This document shows positions 38,927 through 49,051 of a stretch of DNA of 64,000 bases, piece by piece. Positions within the stretch are counted from its first letter, which is position 1. The number at the start of each line of letters is the position of its first letter. Origin of the DNA: Planctomycetota bacterium (GTDB lineage: Bacteria; Planctomycetota; Planctomycetia; Pirellulales; Pirellulaceae); the NCBI GenBank assembly GCA_017303505.1, contig JAFLCP010000007.1, forward strand, positions 1 through 64,000. Direction: 5' to 3'. Both the position numbers and the translations under genes were made by a program. The notes beneath the pieces are model-generated. The model worked only from the letters and a program-made list of their open reading frames with translations. It was not told the DNA's origin and did no database searches.

Positions 38927-38968
38927 GGCGTTGCACAACCCGAACAACCGTTGTGCGACGCCTTTTTT
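38927..38968 (+). terminator. Rho-independent terminator downstream of the DksA-like gene
   Basis: GGCGTTGCACAAC (38927-38939) pairs with GTTGTGCGACGCC (38950-38962), including one G-U pair, and is followed by TTTTTT (38963-38968). It lies 83 bases past the stop codon. The remaining bases of the 313-base gap to the HtrA gene show only the ribosome-binding site AAGGAG at 39142-39147. Confidence 0.9.
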
Positions 38969-39156
38969 GTTGAAGTGATGGATTTGCTCGTCAGCTTTTT
39001 CTGCATGCAATCTCTTCTGGTTCCGATTCATCATCTGACACCAAGTCATGGAGGACATTGGCCAGCACCTGCAACCAGATTATCGCGCAGTGTGAAACAC
39101 GGATGGATTCGTGGAATGAAATGTTAGCCACGCGTCCTGTGAAGGAGTTTATGACC

Positions 39157-40323
39157 ATGCGGTTGATGGGTGCTCGCAGACTTGCTTCTCTACTTGCTGC
39201 TATTCCATTGGCAGCAACTCCTCTTTTTGGGCAAGAGCTTTCCGATGGCTCACGTTTCATATCGAACCCAATACTCAACATAGATTCTGCCGATAGTTCG
39301 CCTGCAGAAAACCGTGACGCAGAATTTCGGGCGATCAACGCGGAAGTCGATCTGTTAGAACGCCAGTTGAGCTTGGTAAAACGCGTGGTGAGATTCGCGT
39401 CTCCAAGCATCGTGCATATCGAAGCTTCGAAAGCAAGCCAACCTGGACCTGGGTTTGCTGCTTCCAAGATTCAAGAAGCGGGGGCTGGCGTTGTGGTTAC
39501 GATGGGGGAAGCTAACTATGTGCTTACCAATCGGCATGTGATCAACCAAGCGCAGTTGGATGCGATCAAATTGAGCTTGAGCGATGGTCGCATGTTTCAT
39601 CCGGAGCGAGTCTGGGCGGATCCGTCGACGGACATCGCCGTATTGTTGCTTCCCCAAGCCGAAGGTATTGTTCCTGCCCGTATCGGCGACAGCAATCGCG
39701 TTGACATTGGCGAATTCGTGTTGGCAGTGGGGAGCCCATTTGGATTGAGCCATTCGGTTTCTTATGGAATCATTAGCGCCAAAGGTCGTCGCAATTTGGA
39801 ATTAGGCGCGCGCGAAATCGAGATTCAAGATTTCTTCCAAACTGATGCGGCCATTAATCCTGGTAACAGTGGTGGTCCTCTATTGAATCTGCGCGGAGAG
39901 GTCATCGGCATCAACACCGCAATCGCCAGTAACTCGGGCGGAAATGAGGGGATTGGATTCTCCATTCCAATCAAGATGGCTTCTTTGGTCGCCGAGCATT
40001 TGGTGCAACATGGCAAGTTGCCACGAGCCTATCTAGGTGTTCAGTTAGATGGCACCTTCAACAGCGACAAAGCAAAGCAGTTAGGGATGATGGCACCCAA
40101 GGGGGCATTGATCAAAGCGGTCAAGCCAGAATCTCCAGCGGCTAAGGCTGGCTTACAGCACGGTGACGTGGTGCTGGAATTCGATGGAACCACGGTTGAA
40201 AATGACGGGCATTTATTGCAAACAGCCGGCCTGACACCTGTCAATCGCGAGGTCGACGTAATCATTTTACGAGACCGTCAAACCTATCGTGTGCAAGTGA
40301 CACTTTCCGAGTATCCTAATTGA
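39157..40323 (+). CDS. HtrA/Deg-family periplasmic serine protease with one PDZ domain
   Basis: 388 residues. A signal peptide (RRLASLLAAIPLAATPLFG) precedes a short linker and a trypsin-like domain with the triad His127 (TNRHVIN), Asp159 (STDIAVLLL) and Ser238 (GNSGGPL). One PDZ domain (~290-380) follows, with GALIKAVKPESPAAKAGLQ and GDVVLEFDG. DegP has two PDZ domains; a single one is closer to DegS/HhoA-type proteins. The start at 39157 lies nine bases after AAGGAG; the nearby ATG at 39151 is too close to it. The likely role is quality control of exported proteins. Confidence 0.9.
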   Translation: MRLMGARRLASLLAAIPLAATPLFGQELSDGSRFISNPILNIDSADSSPAENRDAEFRAINAEVDLLERQLSLVKRVVRFASPSIVHIEASKASQPGPGFAASKIQEAGAGVVVTMGEANYVLTNRHVINQAQLDAIKLSLSDGRMFHPERVWADPSTDIAVLLLPQAEGIVPARIGDSNRVDIGEFVLAVGSPFGLSHSVSYGIISAKGRRNLELGAREIEIQDFFQTDAAINPGNSGGPLLNLRGEVIGINTAIASNSGGNEGIGFSIPIKMASLVAEHLVQHGKLPRAYLGVQLDGTFNSDKAKQLGMMAPKGALIKAVKPESPAAKAGLQHGDVVLEFDGTTVENDGHLLQTAGLTPVNREVDVIILRDRQTYRVQVTLSEYPN

Positions 40324-40380
40324 TACGCTGCTGAGTTGAACACGCTTTTGTGTTCCTTCTACGGCCGCTGTGGCTAGTTC

Positions 40381-40415
40381 GCAAACTGTTTCTTGCCAGC
40401 AAGAAAGAAGTTTGC
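40381..40415. other. Long stem-loop between the protease gene and hemB
   Basis: GCAAACTGTTTCTTGC (40381-40396) pairs with GCAAGAAAGAAGTTTGC (40399-40415), leaving one bulged base and a two-base loop. It ends 34 bases before the hemB ATG. No U-run follows. It may be a weak terminator for the protease gene or a structure in the hemB leader. Confidence 0.6.
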
Positions 40416-40433
40416 CTGCCGCTTGTTGAATAG

Positions 40434-42240
<1,807 letters not shown>

Positions 42241-42274
42241 CTTCGTTGCTGAGAGTGAAAGCCTGCAAACAAAG

Positions 42275-42320
42275 CAGCCCTTAATCGCTGTCGAGTTAAA
42301 CTCGATACGAATAAGGGCTG
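42275..42320. terminator. Nested hairpins between convergent genes
   Basis: CAGCCCTTA (42275-42283) pairs with TAAGGGCTG (42312-42320). Inside this, TCGAGT and ACTCGA (42291-42305) form a second stem around TAA. It lies between the enoyl-CoA hydratase stop (plus) and the glgC stop (minus). A short U-run is lacking on both strands, so its terminator role is inferred from position and symmetry. Confidence 0.55.
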
Positions 42321-42350
42321 AATCATAAAGTGTTTGCGGTTAAGTCGATC

Positions 42351-43667
42351 TTATTTGCCACGCAGCGGAATGGTCCAGCCGTCGTTGAGCGTGCCATCTT
42401 TCAACACAATCGGAATACCATCGCGGATATAGCATGGGTCATAGTCATCGCAATCGTTTACACCAAGACGATTGACGACTTGTACGTGACGACCAATGCG
42501 GCAGTTCTTGTCGAGGATCGCACCTTCGATCCAGCTACCGCTGCCTATGCCTATAGGTGGAATGCCGGCAGCCTTGTTGGCTGCAATTTCATCAGTGCTT
42601 TCCAGATAATCCGCACCCATTAACACGCTGTTGCGGATCGTGACACCTTCGCCAATGATGCATCGCAAGCCGATGATACTGTTTTCTATAACCGCACCTT
42701 TACCAATACGACATCCGTCAGCGATTAGGCTATCAGTGACTTGGGCACCTTCGAACAGCGATGGTGGCAAGTAGCGAGCTCGCGAGTATACAGGTGCGTC
42801 GGGGCAAGCAAAATTGAACGGAGGATTGGGCTTGGTCAGGCTGAGGTTGGCATCGTAGAACGCGCGAATGGTTCCGATATCCTCCCAGTAGTCATCGAAA
42901 AGATGGACTTGAACTCGACGAGACCGAACGGCTGCTGGGAAGACTTCCTTGCCGAAGTCTTCATAATTGGTTTTGGTCAACACATCGAACAAGAGTTGTT
43001 GATTGAAGATATAGAGACCCATGCTGGCCAAGCAGTCACGACCATTGGCTTTGATACCGCGCGATTCGATCCAAGCTGGATCGGTTCGGACCATGTTGAT
43101 CTCATCATCCGTTTGTGGCTTCTCTAGAAAGCCTTGAACACGACCCGTATCATCGCAGCGCATCACACCGAGGCTCTTCGCTTGATTGCGGTGCACAGGA
43201 ATCGCAGCGATGGTAACGTCCGCTTTCGATTCAATGTGAGTGCGCATCATGTCTTCATAATCCATTCGGTAGAGTTGATCACCTGATAGGATAAGGACGT
43301 GTTTGAGATCTTTTTGGTCGAAATACTTGAGGTTCTTGCGCACGGCATCAGCGGTGCCTTGGTACCAGTCGGTGCCACCTTCCATTGTTTGCTGAGCCGC
43401 GAGCAACTCGACAAAACCACCGCTGAAGTGATCAAAGCGATACGTTTGACGAATGTGGGCGTGAAGACTGACAGACAAAAACTGCGTGAGAACGTAGATA
43501 CGATTGATACCGCTATTGATGCAGTTCGAGATGGGAATATCGATCAAGCGATATTTGGCGGCCAGTGGAACGGCCGGCTTAGAGCGGATCTTAGTAAGTG
43601 GGAACAATCGTGTGCCACGGCCACCACCCAAAATCAAAGCGACCGTGTTTTTCATATCGTTTGTCAT
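42351..43667 (-). CDS. glgC: Glucose-1-phosphate adenylyltransferase
   Basis: This enzyme makes ADP-glucose for glycogen synthesis; ~438 residues. The nucleotidyltransferase domain shows LILGGGRGTRLFPLT, PAVPLAAKYRLIDIPISN, ILSGDQLYRMDY and FLEKPQ. The C-terminal ~150 residues are a left-handed beta-helix with hexapeptide repeats (GCRIGKGAVIENSIIG), the allosteric region. ATGs at 43667 and 43655 are both possible; the first is used. No other glycogen genes are adjacent. Regulation by metabolites is expected from the family, not shown here. Confidence 0.95.
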   Translation of the reverse strand: MTNDMKNTVALILGGGRGTRLFPLTKIRSKPAVPLAAKYRLIDIPISNCINSGINRIYVLTQFLSVSLHAHIRQTYRFDHFSGGFVELLAAQQTMEGGTDWYQGTADAVRKNLKYFDQKDLKHVLILSGDQLYRMDYEDMMRTHIESKADVTIAAIPVHRNQAKSLGVMRCDDTGRVQGFLEKPQTDDEINMVRTDPAWIESRGIKANGRDCLASMGLYIFNQQLLFDVLTKTNYEDFGKEVFPAAVRSRRVQVHLFDDYWEDIGTIRAFYDANLSLTKPNPPFNFACPDAPVYSRARYLPPSLFEGAQVTDSLIADGCRIGKGAVIENSIIGLRCIIGEGVTIRNSVLMGADYLESTDEIAANKAAGIPPIGIGSGSWIEGAILDKNCRIGRHVQVVNRLGVNDCDDYDPCYIRDGIPIVLKDGTLNDGWTIPLRGK

Positions 43668-44085
43668 GAAGATCACGCTTTCAAAAAACCGTGCGAAATG
43701 CTGTGTTGCCAAGGATGTGCATGAAGCATACCAAGCCGGGGGCTGATCCAAAAGATAGCCGGACCAAACGCCCCAGGTTCAGCGATTTGGGGCACTGGAA
43801 AAGTCTCAGAAAATCCCCTTTTTTTCGTAGTCAGGTGCTTTTTTTACTCCTATTGGGGGTCGCGAAATGGCGAGAAAGTCGCAGGAGAACAGCAGACCCG
43901 GATCTTGGTGAAATGGCCCAAATCGGAACGGATTTCCAGGCCGAGAGAGTGTTTGGGTATGAAATTTTCCGCCGCGAATTGGAAGGTAGTTTTTCAATGC
44001 GGAGAATTATTGCTGCGTGCCCTCCTACGAGTTGCTCGTAAAATGGTATTTTATGGACTAACGGAAAAGTGAATTAGGAAGTTGA
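43668..44085. other. 418-bp divergent intergenic region
   Basis: This region separates glgC (minus) and the M20 peptidase gene (plus). It contains a small stem, GCCCCA (43770-43775) with TGGGGC (43788-43793), in the presumed glgC leader, and a T-rich patch at 43816-43850. No gene was recognised. AGGAAG just before 44086 is the ribosome-binding site of the peptidase gene. Confidence 0.45.
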
Positions 44086-45243
44086 ATGCTTGGTGTGAAA
44101 GACCAAACCATGAGGGCTCTCGAATTCGCTCAGCAGTTGGTCGCATTCGATTCGGTCAGCCGAAAATCGAATATTGACGTAAGCGATTACGTATCGAACG
44201 TATTGAAACAGTTGCAGTTCGATGTTGAGCGATTGGAATACACGGATGACCAAGGAGTTCGCAAAGCGAACTTGGTAGCTAAACGCGGTAAAGGCGTGGG
44301 TGGCATCGCCTATTTTGCGCACACAGATGTTGTGCCAGCGGACGATTGGTCGGTTGATTTTTGCGGTGCGTTCTCGCCTGTGGTGAAAGACGAGAGATTG
44401 TGGGGGCGCGGGAGTTGCGACATGAAGGGCTCTCTCGCCTGTGCTTTGGCAGCCGCTTCAGAAATCGATCCGCAACAGCAAACGGCACCCATCTATATCG
44501 TCTGTTCGGCGGACGAGGAAGTCGGTATGTCGGGGGCACGACATATCAACCAATTCTCTAAGCTTTTCGACGAAATGGTGCGAAACGAAACCGTGGGAAT
44601 TATTGGTGAGCCGACGGAATTACGGGTGGTGCACGCGCACAAAGGTGGTTGTCGCGTCGAGATTACCGCCCATGGAAAAAGCGCGCACAGCAGCACGAAA
44701 GATGGAATCAATGCAAATTGGCAATTGATTCCGATGTTGGCGCGGCTACGAGAAATGCAGTTGCTGACCGAGCGGGAAAGCGTGTATCAGAACGCAGAAT
44801 TTGATCCGCCCACTTTGTCGGGAAATATTGTTATCACCAACCAGCCGTTGGCAGCGAACGTGACAACGAGTTTGGCTCGGGCTGCCTGGTTTTTGCGGAC
44901 TATGCCCAAGGTCAACATCCAGCCGCTGTTGCAGCAGGTACGTGAAAGTTGTGAAGAGCTAGGGTTGGACTGCGATTTGCGGTATTCGATCGATCCGTTA
45001 TGGGTGGATCCAGCGTCACCTTATGTGCAACAAGTCTTGGCATTAGCCGGCTGTGCGAAGAGCGAAGTGGTATGTTATGCGACGGATGGCGGCGTGCTAC
45101 GGCGGCTCAAGAATTTAGTCGTTTGCGGGCCTGGCAGCATCGAACAGGCTCATCGAAGCGACGAGTGGATTTCGCTTGAACAGCTCGAAAAAGGGACAGC
45201 GTTATACCGACGGTTTTTTGAATATTGGGGGGTGAGGGGATAA
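44086..45243 (+). CDS. M20-family metallopeptidase, ArgE/DapE-like deacylase
   Basis: A 385-residue zinc hydrolase. Metal and catalytic positions are visible: FAHTDVVPADDW (His, Asp), GRGSCDMKGSLACAL (bridging Asp), SADEEVGMSGA (catalytic Glu-Glu) and GEPTELRVVHAHKGG. The lid domain contains AHGKSAHSS. The C-terminal metal-binding His is in EQAHRSDEW. The best fit is the acetylornithine deacetylase branch. It sits just upstream of a GNAT protein resembling a short N-acetylglutamate synthase, which supports, but does not prove, a role in arginine metabolism. Confidence 0.88.
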   Translation: MLGVKDQTMRALEFAQQLVAFDSVSRKSNIDVSDYVSNVLKQLQFDVERLEYTDDQGVRKANLVAKRGKGVGGIAYFAHTDVVPADDWSVDFCGAFSPVVKDERLWGRGSCDMKGSLACALAAASEIDPQQQTAPIYIVCSADEEVGMSGARHINQFSKLFDEMVRNETVGIIGEPTELRVVHAHKGGCRVEITAHGKSAHSSTKDGINANWQLIPMLARLREMQLLTERESVYQNAEFDPPTLSGNIVITNQPLAANVTTSLARAAWFLRTMPKVNIQPLLQQVRESCEELGLDCDLRYSIDPLWVDPASPYVQQVLALAGCAKSEVVCYATDGGVLRRLKNLVVCGPGSIEQAHRSDEWISLEQLEKGTALYRRFFEYWGVRG

Positions 45244-45344
45244 ATGCCCCTAGTGCATTGATTCAACCTGATAAATAATTTGGGAAGTGAAGCGTCGAGC
45301 ACGACCTGAGATGTGCTGGCGTTCAAGGTTTGTAACGGTGTTGT

Positions 45345-45872
45345 TTGCTATTTCACTTGCTGCTTTCTTTTGCGGAGTATCGCAGCCCATTGAACGCTCC
45401 ATCCACTACAGAATCGGCTCATGAAGTTGAAATAGAATTTCGTCCCGCTTTGGACGAAGATATTCCTGCAGTGCAGGCATTGTTGAACGTGTATGTTTCG
45501 CACAAAAAGTTATTGCGCCGCACACGACAAGAATTGGCGATGCTGGCCACCAACGGTTTTGTTGCCACGGTCGATGAGGAAGTGGTAGGTTTTGCAGCAG
45601 TCGAAATCTATTCGCGCAAGTTGGGCGAAATTCAATGCCTCGCTGTCTCGGAAGATTATCAGGGACGAGGTATCGGCTCGAAGTTAGTCGAGTTGTGTGT
45701 CGAACGAGCGCGTGAGAAGGGCATTTTGGAAGTGATGGCGATCAGTTCCTCCGAGCACTTTTTGCGAAAACTAGGTTTTGATTATTCGCTGCCCGATCAG
45801 AAGCGAGCTTTGTTTTTTCAACTGCGCAGCCGCGAAGATTTTTCCAACGATTCCGTCGACCCCGATCTCTAG
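45345..45872 (+). CDS. GNAT N-acetyltransferase resembling short ArgA
   Basis: A GNAT-fold protein of up to 175 residues. The domain (~30-170) has KLLRRTRQEL, the acetyl-CoA loop IQCLAVSEDYQGRGIGSKLVE (motif A, Q/RxxGxG/A) and HFLRKLGFDY. The RRTRQEL stretch and overall size resemble short N-acetylglutamate synthases. No in-frame ATG precedes the domain; TTG at 45345 or TTG at 45390 (GGAG about 12 bases upstream) are the candidate starts. It ends nine bases before a repeat element. Substrate is inferred only from similarity and the neighbouring ArgE-like gene. Confidence 0.8.
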   Translation: MLFHLLLSFAEYRSPLNAPSTTESAHEVEIEFRPALDEDIPAVQALLNVYVSHKKLLRRTRQELAMLATNGFVATVDEEVVGFAAVEIYSRKLGEIQCLAVSEDYQGRGIGSKLVELCVERAREKGILEVMAISSSEHFLRKLGFDYSLPDQKRALFFQLRSREDFSNDSVDPDL

Positions 45873-45880
45873 TAGGGCAA

Positions 45881-46181
45881 GTAGGGTGAGTGAAGCGAAT
45901 GCATCTCGCCTGATTCACCCTCGCATACAACATTCCATTTTATTGAATCGTCGCATGGCAATAGACGATTCGCGCAACACACCGTGCGTTTGATATGGCG
46001 ACGGAATTGAACGTCGCGTCGAATGGGATGCAACATCGAAGCCGCGGTGAGTCAACTCCACGGTGTGTTCCGCAAGTCCGGTGAATGGCGTGTCGGGACG
46101 CATTCATGATGGTGAAAGCCAAATAGCATGATGGTGCAACAAGAAAGGACTTGCTGCACACACCGTCCACAGGCACCCTAC
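45881..46181. repeat. ~300-bp structured element, copy 1
   Basis: The element begins GTAGGGTG (45881-45888) and ends CACCCTAC (46174-46181), an 8-bp terminal inverted repeat. Inside are GAATCGTC/GACGATTC, AACACACCGTG/CACGGTGTGTT and GCAAGTCC/GGACTTGC stems. A second copy lies at 47337-47634 in the same orientation. The element fills the whole gap between the GNAT stop and the cysE stop; no coding frame in it is credible. Confidence 0.85.
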
Positions 46182-46183
46182 CG

Positions 46184-47152
46184 TTAGATTTGGTAGTTGG
46201 CTTCGGGCAATAGTTCGTCGGGAACGCCGGAGCGAATGCGCAGTTTTGGTTTTTCTAATGTGACGGTTGTGCCAGGAGCGACCGTACTGGTTATCCAAAC
46301 GCTCGAACCGATCACGCTGTCGTGGCCGATCACTGTTTTGCCGCCCAAAATCGTCGCGTTGGCGTATACTACGACGCGATCTTCAATCGTGGGATGACGT
46401 TTGTGGCCGCGAATGATGTTCCCATCCGAATCTGTAGGGAAGCTCAACGCTCCTAAGGTCACACCTTGATAAATTTTCACATGCTTGCCAATCTCGCAAG
46501 TCTCTCCGATAACCACCCCTGTACCGTGATCAATAAAGAAGTAAGGACCGATGGTTGCTCCAGGATGGATATCAATTCCGGTTTGCTTATGTGCCCATTC
46601 CGTCATCATGCGAGGAATGAAAGGAACAGCTAAGCGACGCATCTCATGGGCGATGCGGTAGATGGTTATCGCTTCGAGGCCGGGATAGCAAAAAATGATT
46701 TCGTCGCGATGAGTAACGGCAGGATCGCCTTCGAAAGCCGCTTCCACATCGGTGGAGAGAATGTTGCGGAGGTGCGGAATACGTTCCAAAAATGCAATCG
46801 CAATCGCTTGTCCCTTGGCTTCATAATCCACTGGGTCCACACAATCGCTCGGACGTTGACGAACTCGATCTTCATGCTGGAGCGCACGAGCGATTTGAGT
46901 GGTCAGCTTATCGTGTAAATTGTCGATCAAATTGCCAACATGATAGGTCACATTCCCGATGTGAAGCCCTTCCCTACGGCGATAGCCGGGGTAAAGAATG
47001 TCTTTCAAATCATCCAGGATAGAAATGACAATATCATATTTGGGGAGAGGACAGTGACCGAGGTGATTGATCCTATCGTCGGGTGTGTACGTCTTGACAA
47101 TCGCATCTGTTAGACGCGGCAACTGCTCTTTTAATCGAACGTCGGACGCCAT
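46184..47152 (-). CDS. cysE: Serine O-acetyltransferase
   Basis: This enzyme makes O-acetylserine, the precursor of cysteine; ~322 residues. The N-terminal half is helical and longer than in E. coli CysE (273 residues). The C-terminal half is a left-handed beta-helix with catalytic [21 protein letters not shown] motif parts, then [11 protein letters not shown] and the late [19 protein letters not shown] coil. The long N-terminus resembles the EpsC-type subfamily. The ATG at 47152 is used; an upstream in-frame TTG is unlikely. Its stop lies three bases from one repeat element, and a second copy lies upstream. Confidence 0.93.
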   Translation of the reverse strand: MASDVRLKEQLPRLTDAIVKTYTPDDRINHLGHCPLPKYDIVISILDDLKDILYPGYRRREGLHIGNVTYHVGNLIDNLHDKLTTQIARALQHEDRVRQRPSDCVDPVDYEAKGQAIAIAFLERIPHLRNILSTDVEAAFEGDPAVTHRDEIIFCYPGLEAITIYRIAHEMRRLAVPFIPRMMTEWAHKQTGIDIHPGATIGPYFFIDHGTGVVIGETCEIGKHVKIYQGVTLGALSFPTDSDGNIIRGHKRHPTIEDRVVVYANATILGGKTVIGHDSVIGSSVWITSTVAPGTTVTLEKPKLRIRSGVPDELLPEANYQI

Positions 47153-47336
47153 GGTACTAACCTGGAGGAGGATCGCTGGTCTCAATGGGTCGAGAGTTGT
47201 AAGCGATAGTAAGATTCACGCCTACTTCATCGCTTCTCTACATTTCGACTGCCGCGAGTTGAAAAAACAGAATCTTCGAAACGCTGGGTAGAGTTCTTGT
47301 GGTCGCTATATTTTACCCAGCTCTCGCAGTTTGTGG

Positions 47337-47634
47337 GTAGGGTGTGTAAAGCGAATCCACCTCGTTGGGTTCACCGGCGGTTACAACATGCCATTTTATT
47401 GAATCGTCACGTGCCAAACAGCGATTCGCGCAACACACCGTGCGTTTGACGTGGCGTCGAAATTGGATGTGATGTCGAATTGGATGCGACATCGAAGCTG
47501 CGGTGAGTCAACTCCACGGTGTGTTCCGCAAGTCCATTGAATCGCGCGTCGGGACACATTCATGAGGGTAAAATCCATTTAGCGTGATGATGCAACAAGA
47601 AAGGACTTGCTGCACACACTACCCCAAACCTACC
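47337..47634. repeat. ~300-bp structured element, copy 2
   Basis: This is the second copy of the element at 45881-46181, direct orientation, roughly four bases in five identical by eye. Blocks are shared around CGATTCGCGCAACACACC, GTCAACTCCACGGTGTG and AACAAGAAAGGACTTGC. It begins GTAGGGTG (47337-47344) and ends CCTACC (47629-47634); the matching end is GGTAGG (47336-47341). The final CTA forms the stop codon of the minus-strand beta-propeller gene. The 180 bases between it and the cysE start show nothing further. Confidence 0.85.
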
Positions 47635-48955
47635 TCTCTCGTGACAAGTCAACGCATAGGATCTCTTTGTCATTGCGAACGTACAAGCGAGCGTTCGAAT
47701 AGGCTGGGTAACTCCAAACCACATTGCGTCCAAAACACTCACCGGTTGGTTCCAGCAAATGAGTTCGTCCGATTTCGGTGTAAGCCTCAGGAGTCAACTT
47801 GGCGATAACGAAGTCGCCTGTCTCCGTGAATAGGTAATGTAGGTCTTCATAACGGTTAATGAAGACTGTGCCATGGCTGGCGCGGCCAGGCTTACCGGTG
47901 GTTGGTGCGAAGGTTTCCCAAACGCGTGAACCATCAACTGCCTTAACTCCCATCATGGCACCTACTTGGCAATCCGCACCGTAAATCATGTTGTCCTGGA
48001 ACAGTGGTGTTGAGTTGGCACAATACAAAGCCATCTTCGGCTTGCCTTTCCACATCAACTCTGGTGCCGTTTTAGGGGCTCCTAATCGATACATGGCAGC
48101 GGTTTCACCGATCCCGCAGGCAAACAATAGGTTGTTGCTCACTTGAGGTGCTGCGATCGACATCCCATAACGTGGTTGCAAAGGAACTTGCCAATAAACT
48201 TTGCCAGTCTCGGGATCGAGTCCGCATAACTCATCTGCAGTCCAGATCAACAACTCTTTGGTACCTTGTCGTTCCAACAGTTGGGGTGGGCAATAGCCAA
48301 TTTCAGTGGCCGACAGAGCTTTCCATTTTTCGTTGCCCGTTTTGAGATCGAGGGCTACCACAATGCTCCCTTCGCCACCTGCCAAGGTGATTACCATGTC
48401 ACCGACAACCAAGGGTGGTGCACTATAGCCCCAAATTGGCGTTTGAGCTTGGTAGGCATCGCGTAGCGATTTCTTCCATACCAATGAACCATCCTTGAGG
48501 TTCAAGCAAACCAAATCACCTTCCGCACCTAAGGCCAGGACAACATCGTTAGCGATAGTGGGATTGCAACGTGGGCCGGCCGGATAGGAAATGTTGTATT
48601 TACACTCATAGGAGTGCTCCCAAATCTTCTTGCCAGTGACCGCATCAAAACAGAGAACTCTTTCTCTGCCGGACAATTGGCGACGCCCGCCCGGATCGTT
48701 GGAAGCATCGCCGGTCGAGCGTTCATAATCCGAAACAATGACCTTGCCCGAAGCGACGGAGGGGCCCGAGTAACCACCCGCAATCGGTTGTCGCCACAAA
48801 ACCTTCAGGCCATCTTTAGGGATTTCGCGTACCAAATTGGTTTCGCGAATAACACCATCTCGATTGGGACCATACCATTGTGGCCAATCTTCACCGCGGA
48901 CTGTCCAGGTTGGGAGCAATAGCAGCGCAGTGGCCAAAAGTAGATTGTATTTCAT
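47630..48955 (-). CDS. Secreted PQQ-type beta-propeller repeat protein
   Basis: A ~441-residue protein with a signal peptide (KYNLLLATALLLLPTWTVRG) and PQQ/BamB-like propeller blades. Blade signatures recur: GEDWPQWYGPNRDG, ALGAEGDLVCLNLKDGSLVWKKSL, ALDLKTGNEKWKALS, GLDPETGKVYWQVPL and GVKAVDGSRVWETF. Planctomycetes have many such proteins; no enzyme residues can be assigned. The ATG at 48955 is preferred to an upstream GTG. Its last codons run into the repeat element at 47337-47634, which supplies the TAG stop. Confidence 0.88.
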   Translation of the reverse strand: MKYNLLLATALLLLPTWTVRGEDWPQWYGPNRDGVIRETNLVREIPKDGLKVLWRQPIAGGYSGPSVASGKVIVSDYERSTGDASNDPGGRRQLSGRERVLCFDAVTGKKIWEHSYECKYNISYPAGPRCNPTIANDVVLALGAEGDLVCLNLKDGSLVWKKSLRDAYQAQTPIWGYSAPPLVVGDMVITLAGGEGSIVVALDLKTGNEKWKALSATEIGYCPPQLLERQGTKELLIWTADELCGLDPETGKVYWQVPLQPRYGMSIAAPQVSNNLLFACGIGETAAMYRLGAPKTAPELMWKGKPKMALYCANSTPLFQDNMIYGADCQVGAMMGVKAVDGSRVWETFAPTTGKPGRASHGTVFINRYEDLHYLFTETGDFVIAKLTPEAYTEIGRTHLLEPTGECFGRNVVWSYPAYSNARLYVRNDKEILCVDLSRER

Positions 48956-49051
48956 GTGAACTTCTTTCACGCAAGATCGATGTATGGGTATGGCTGTCGC
49001 GACTTTGGAGTCTTACGAAGTGAAGCGTATTTCAGTTTGGTTTATGATCGC

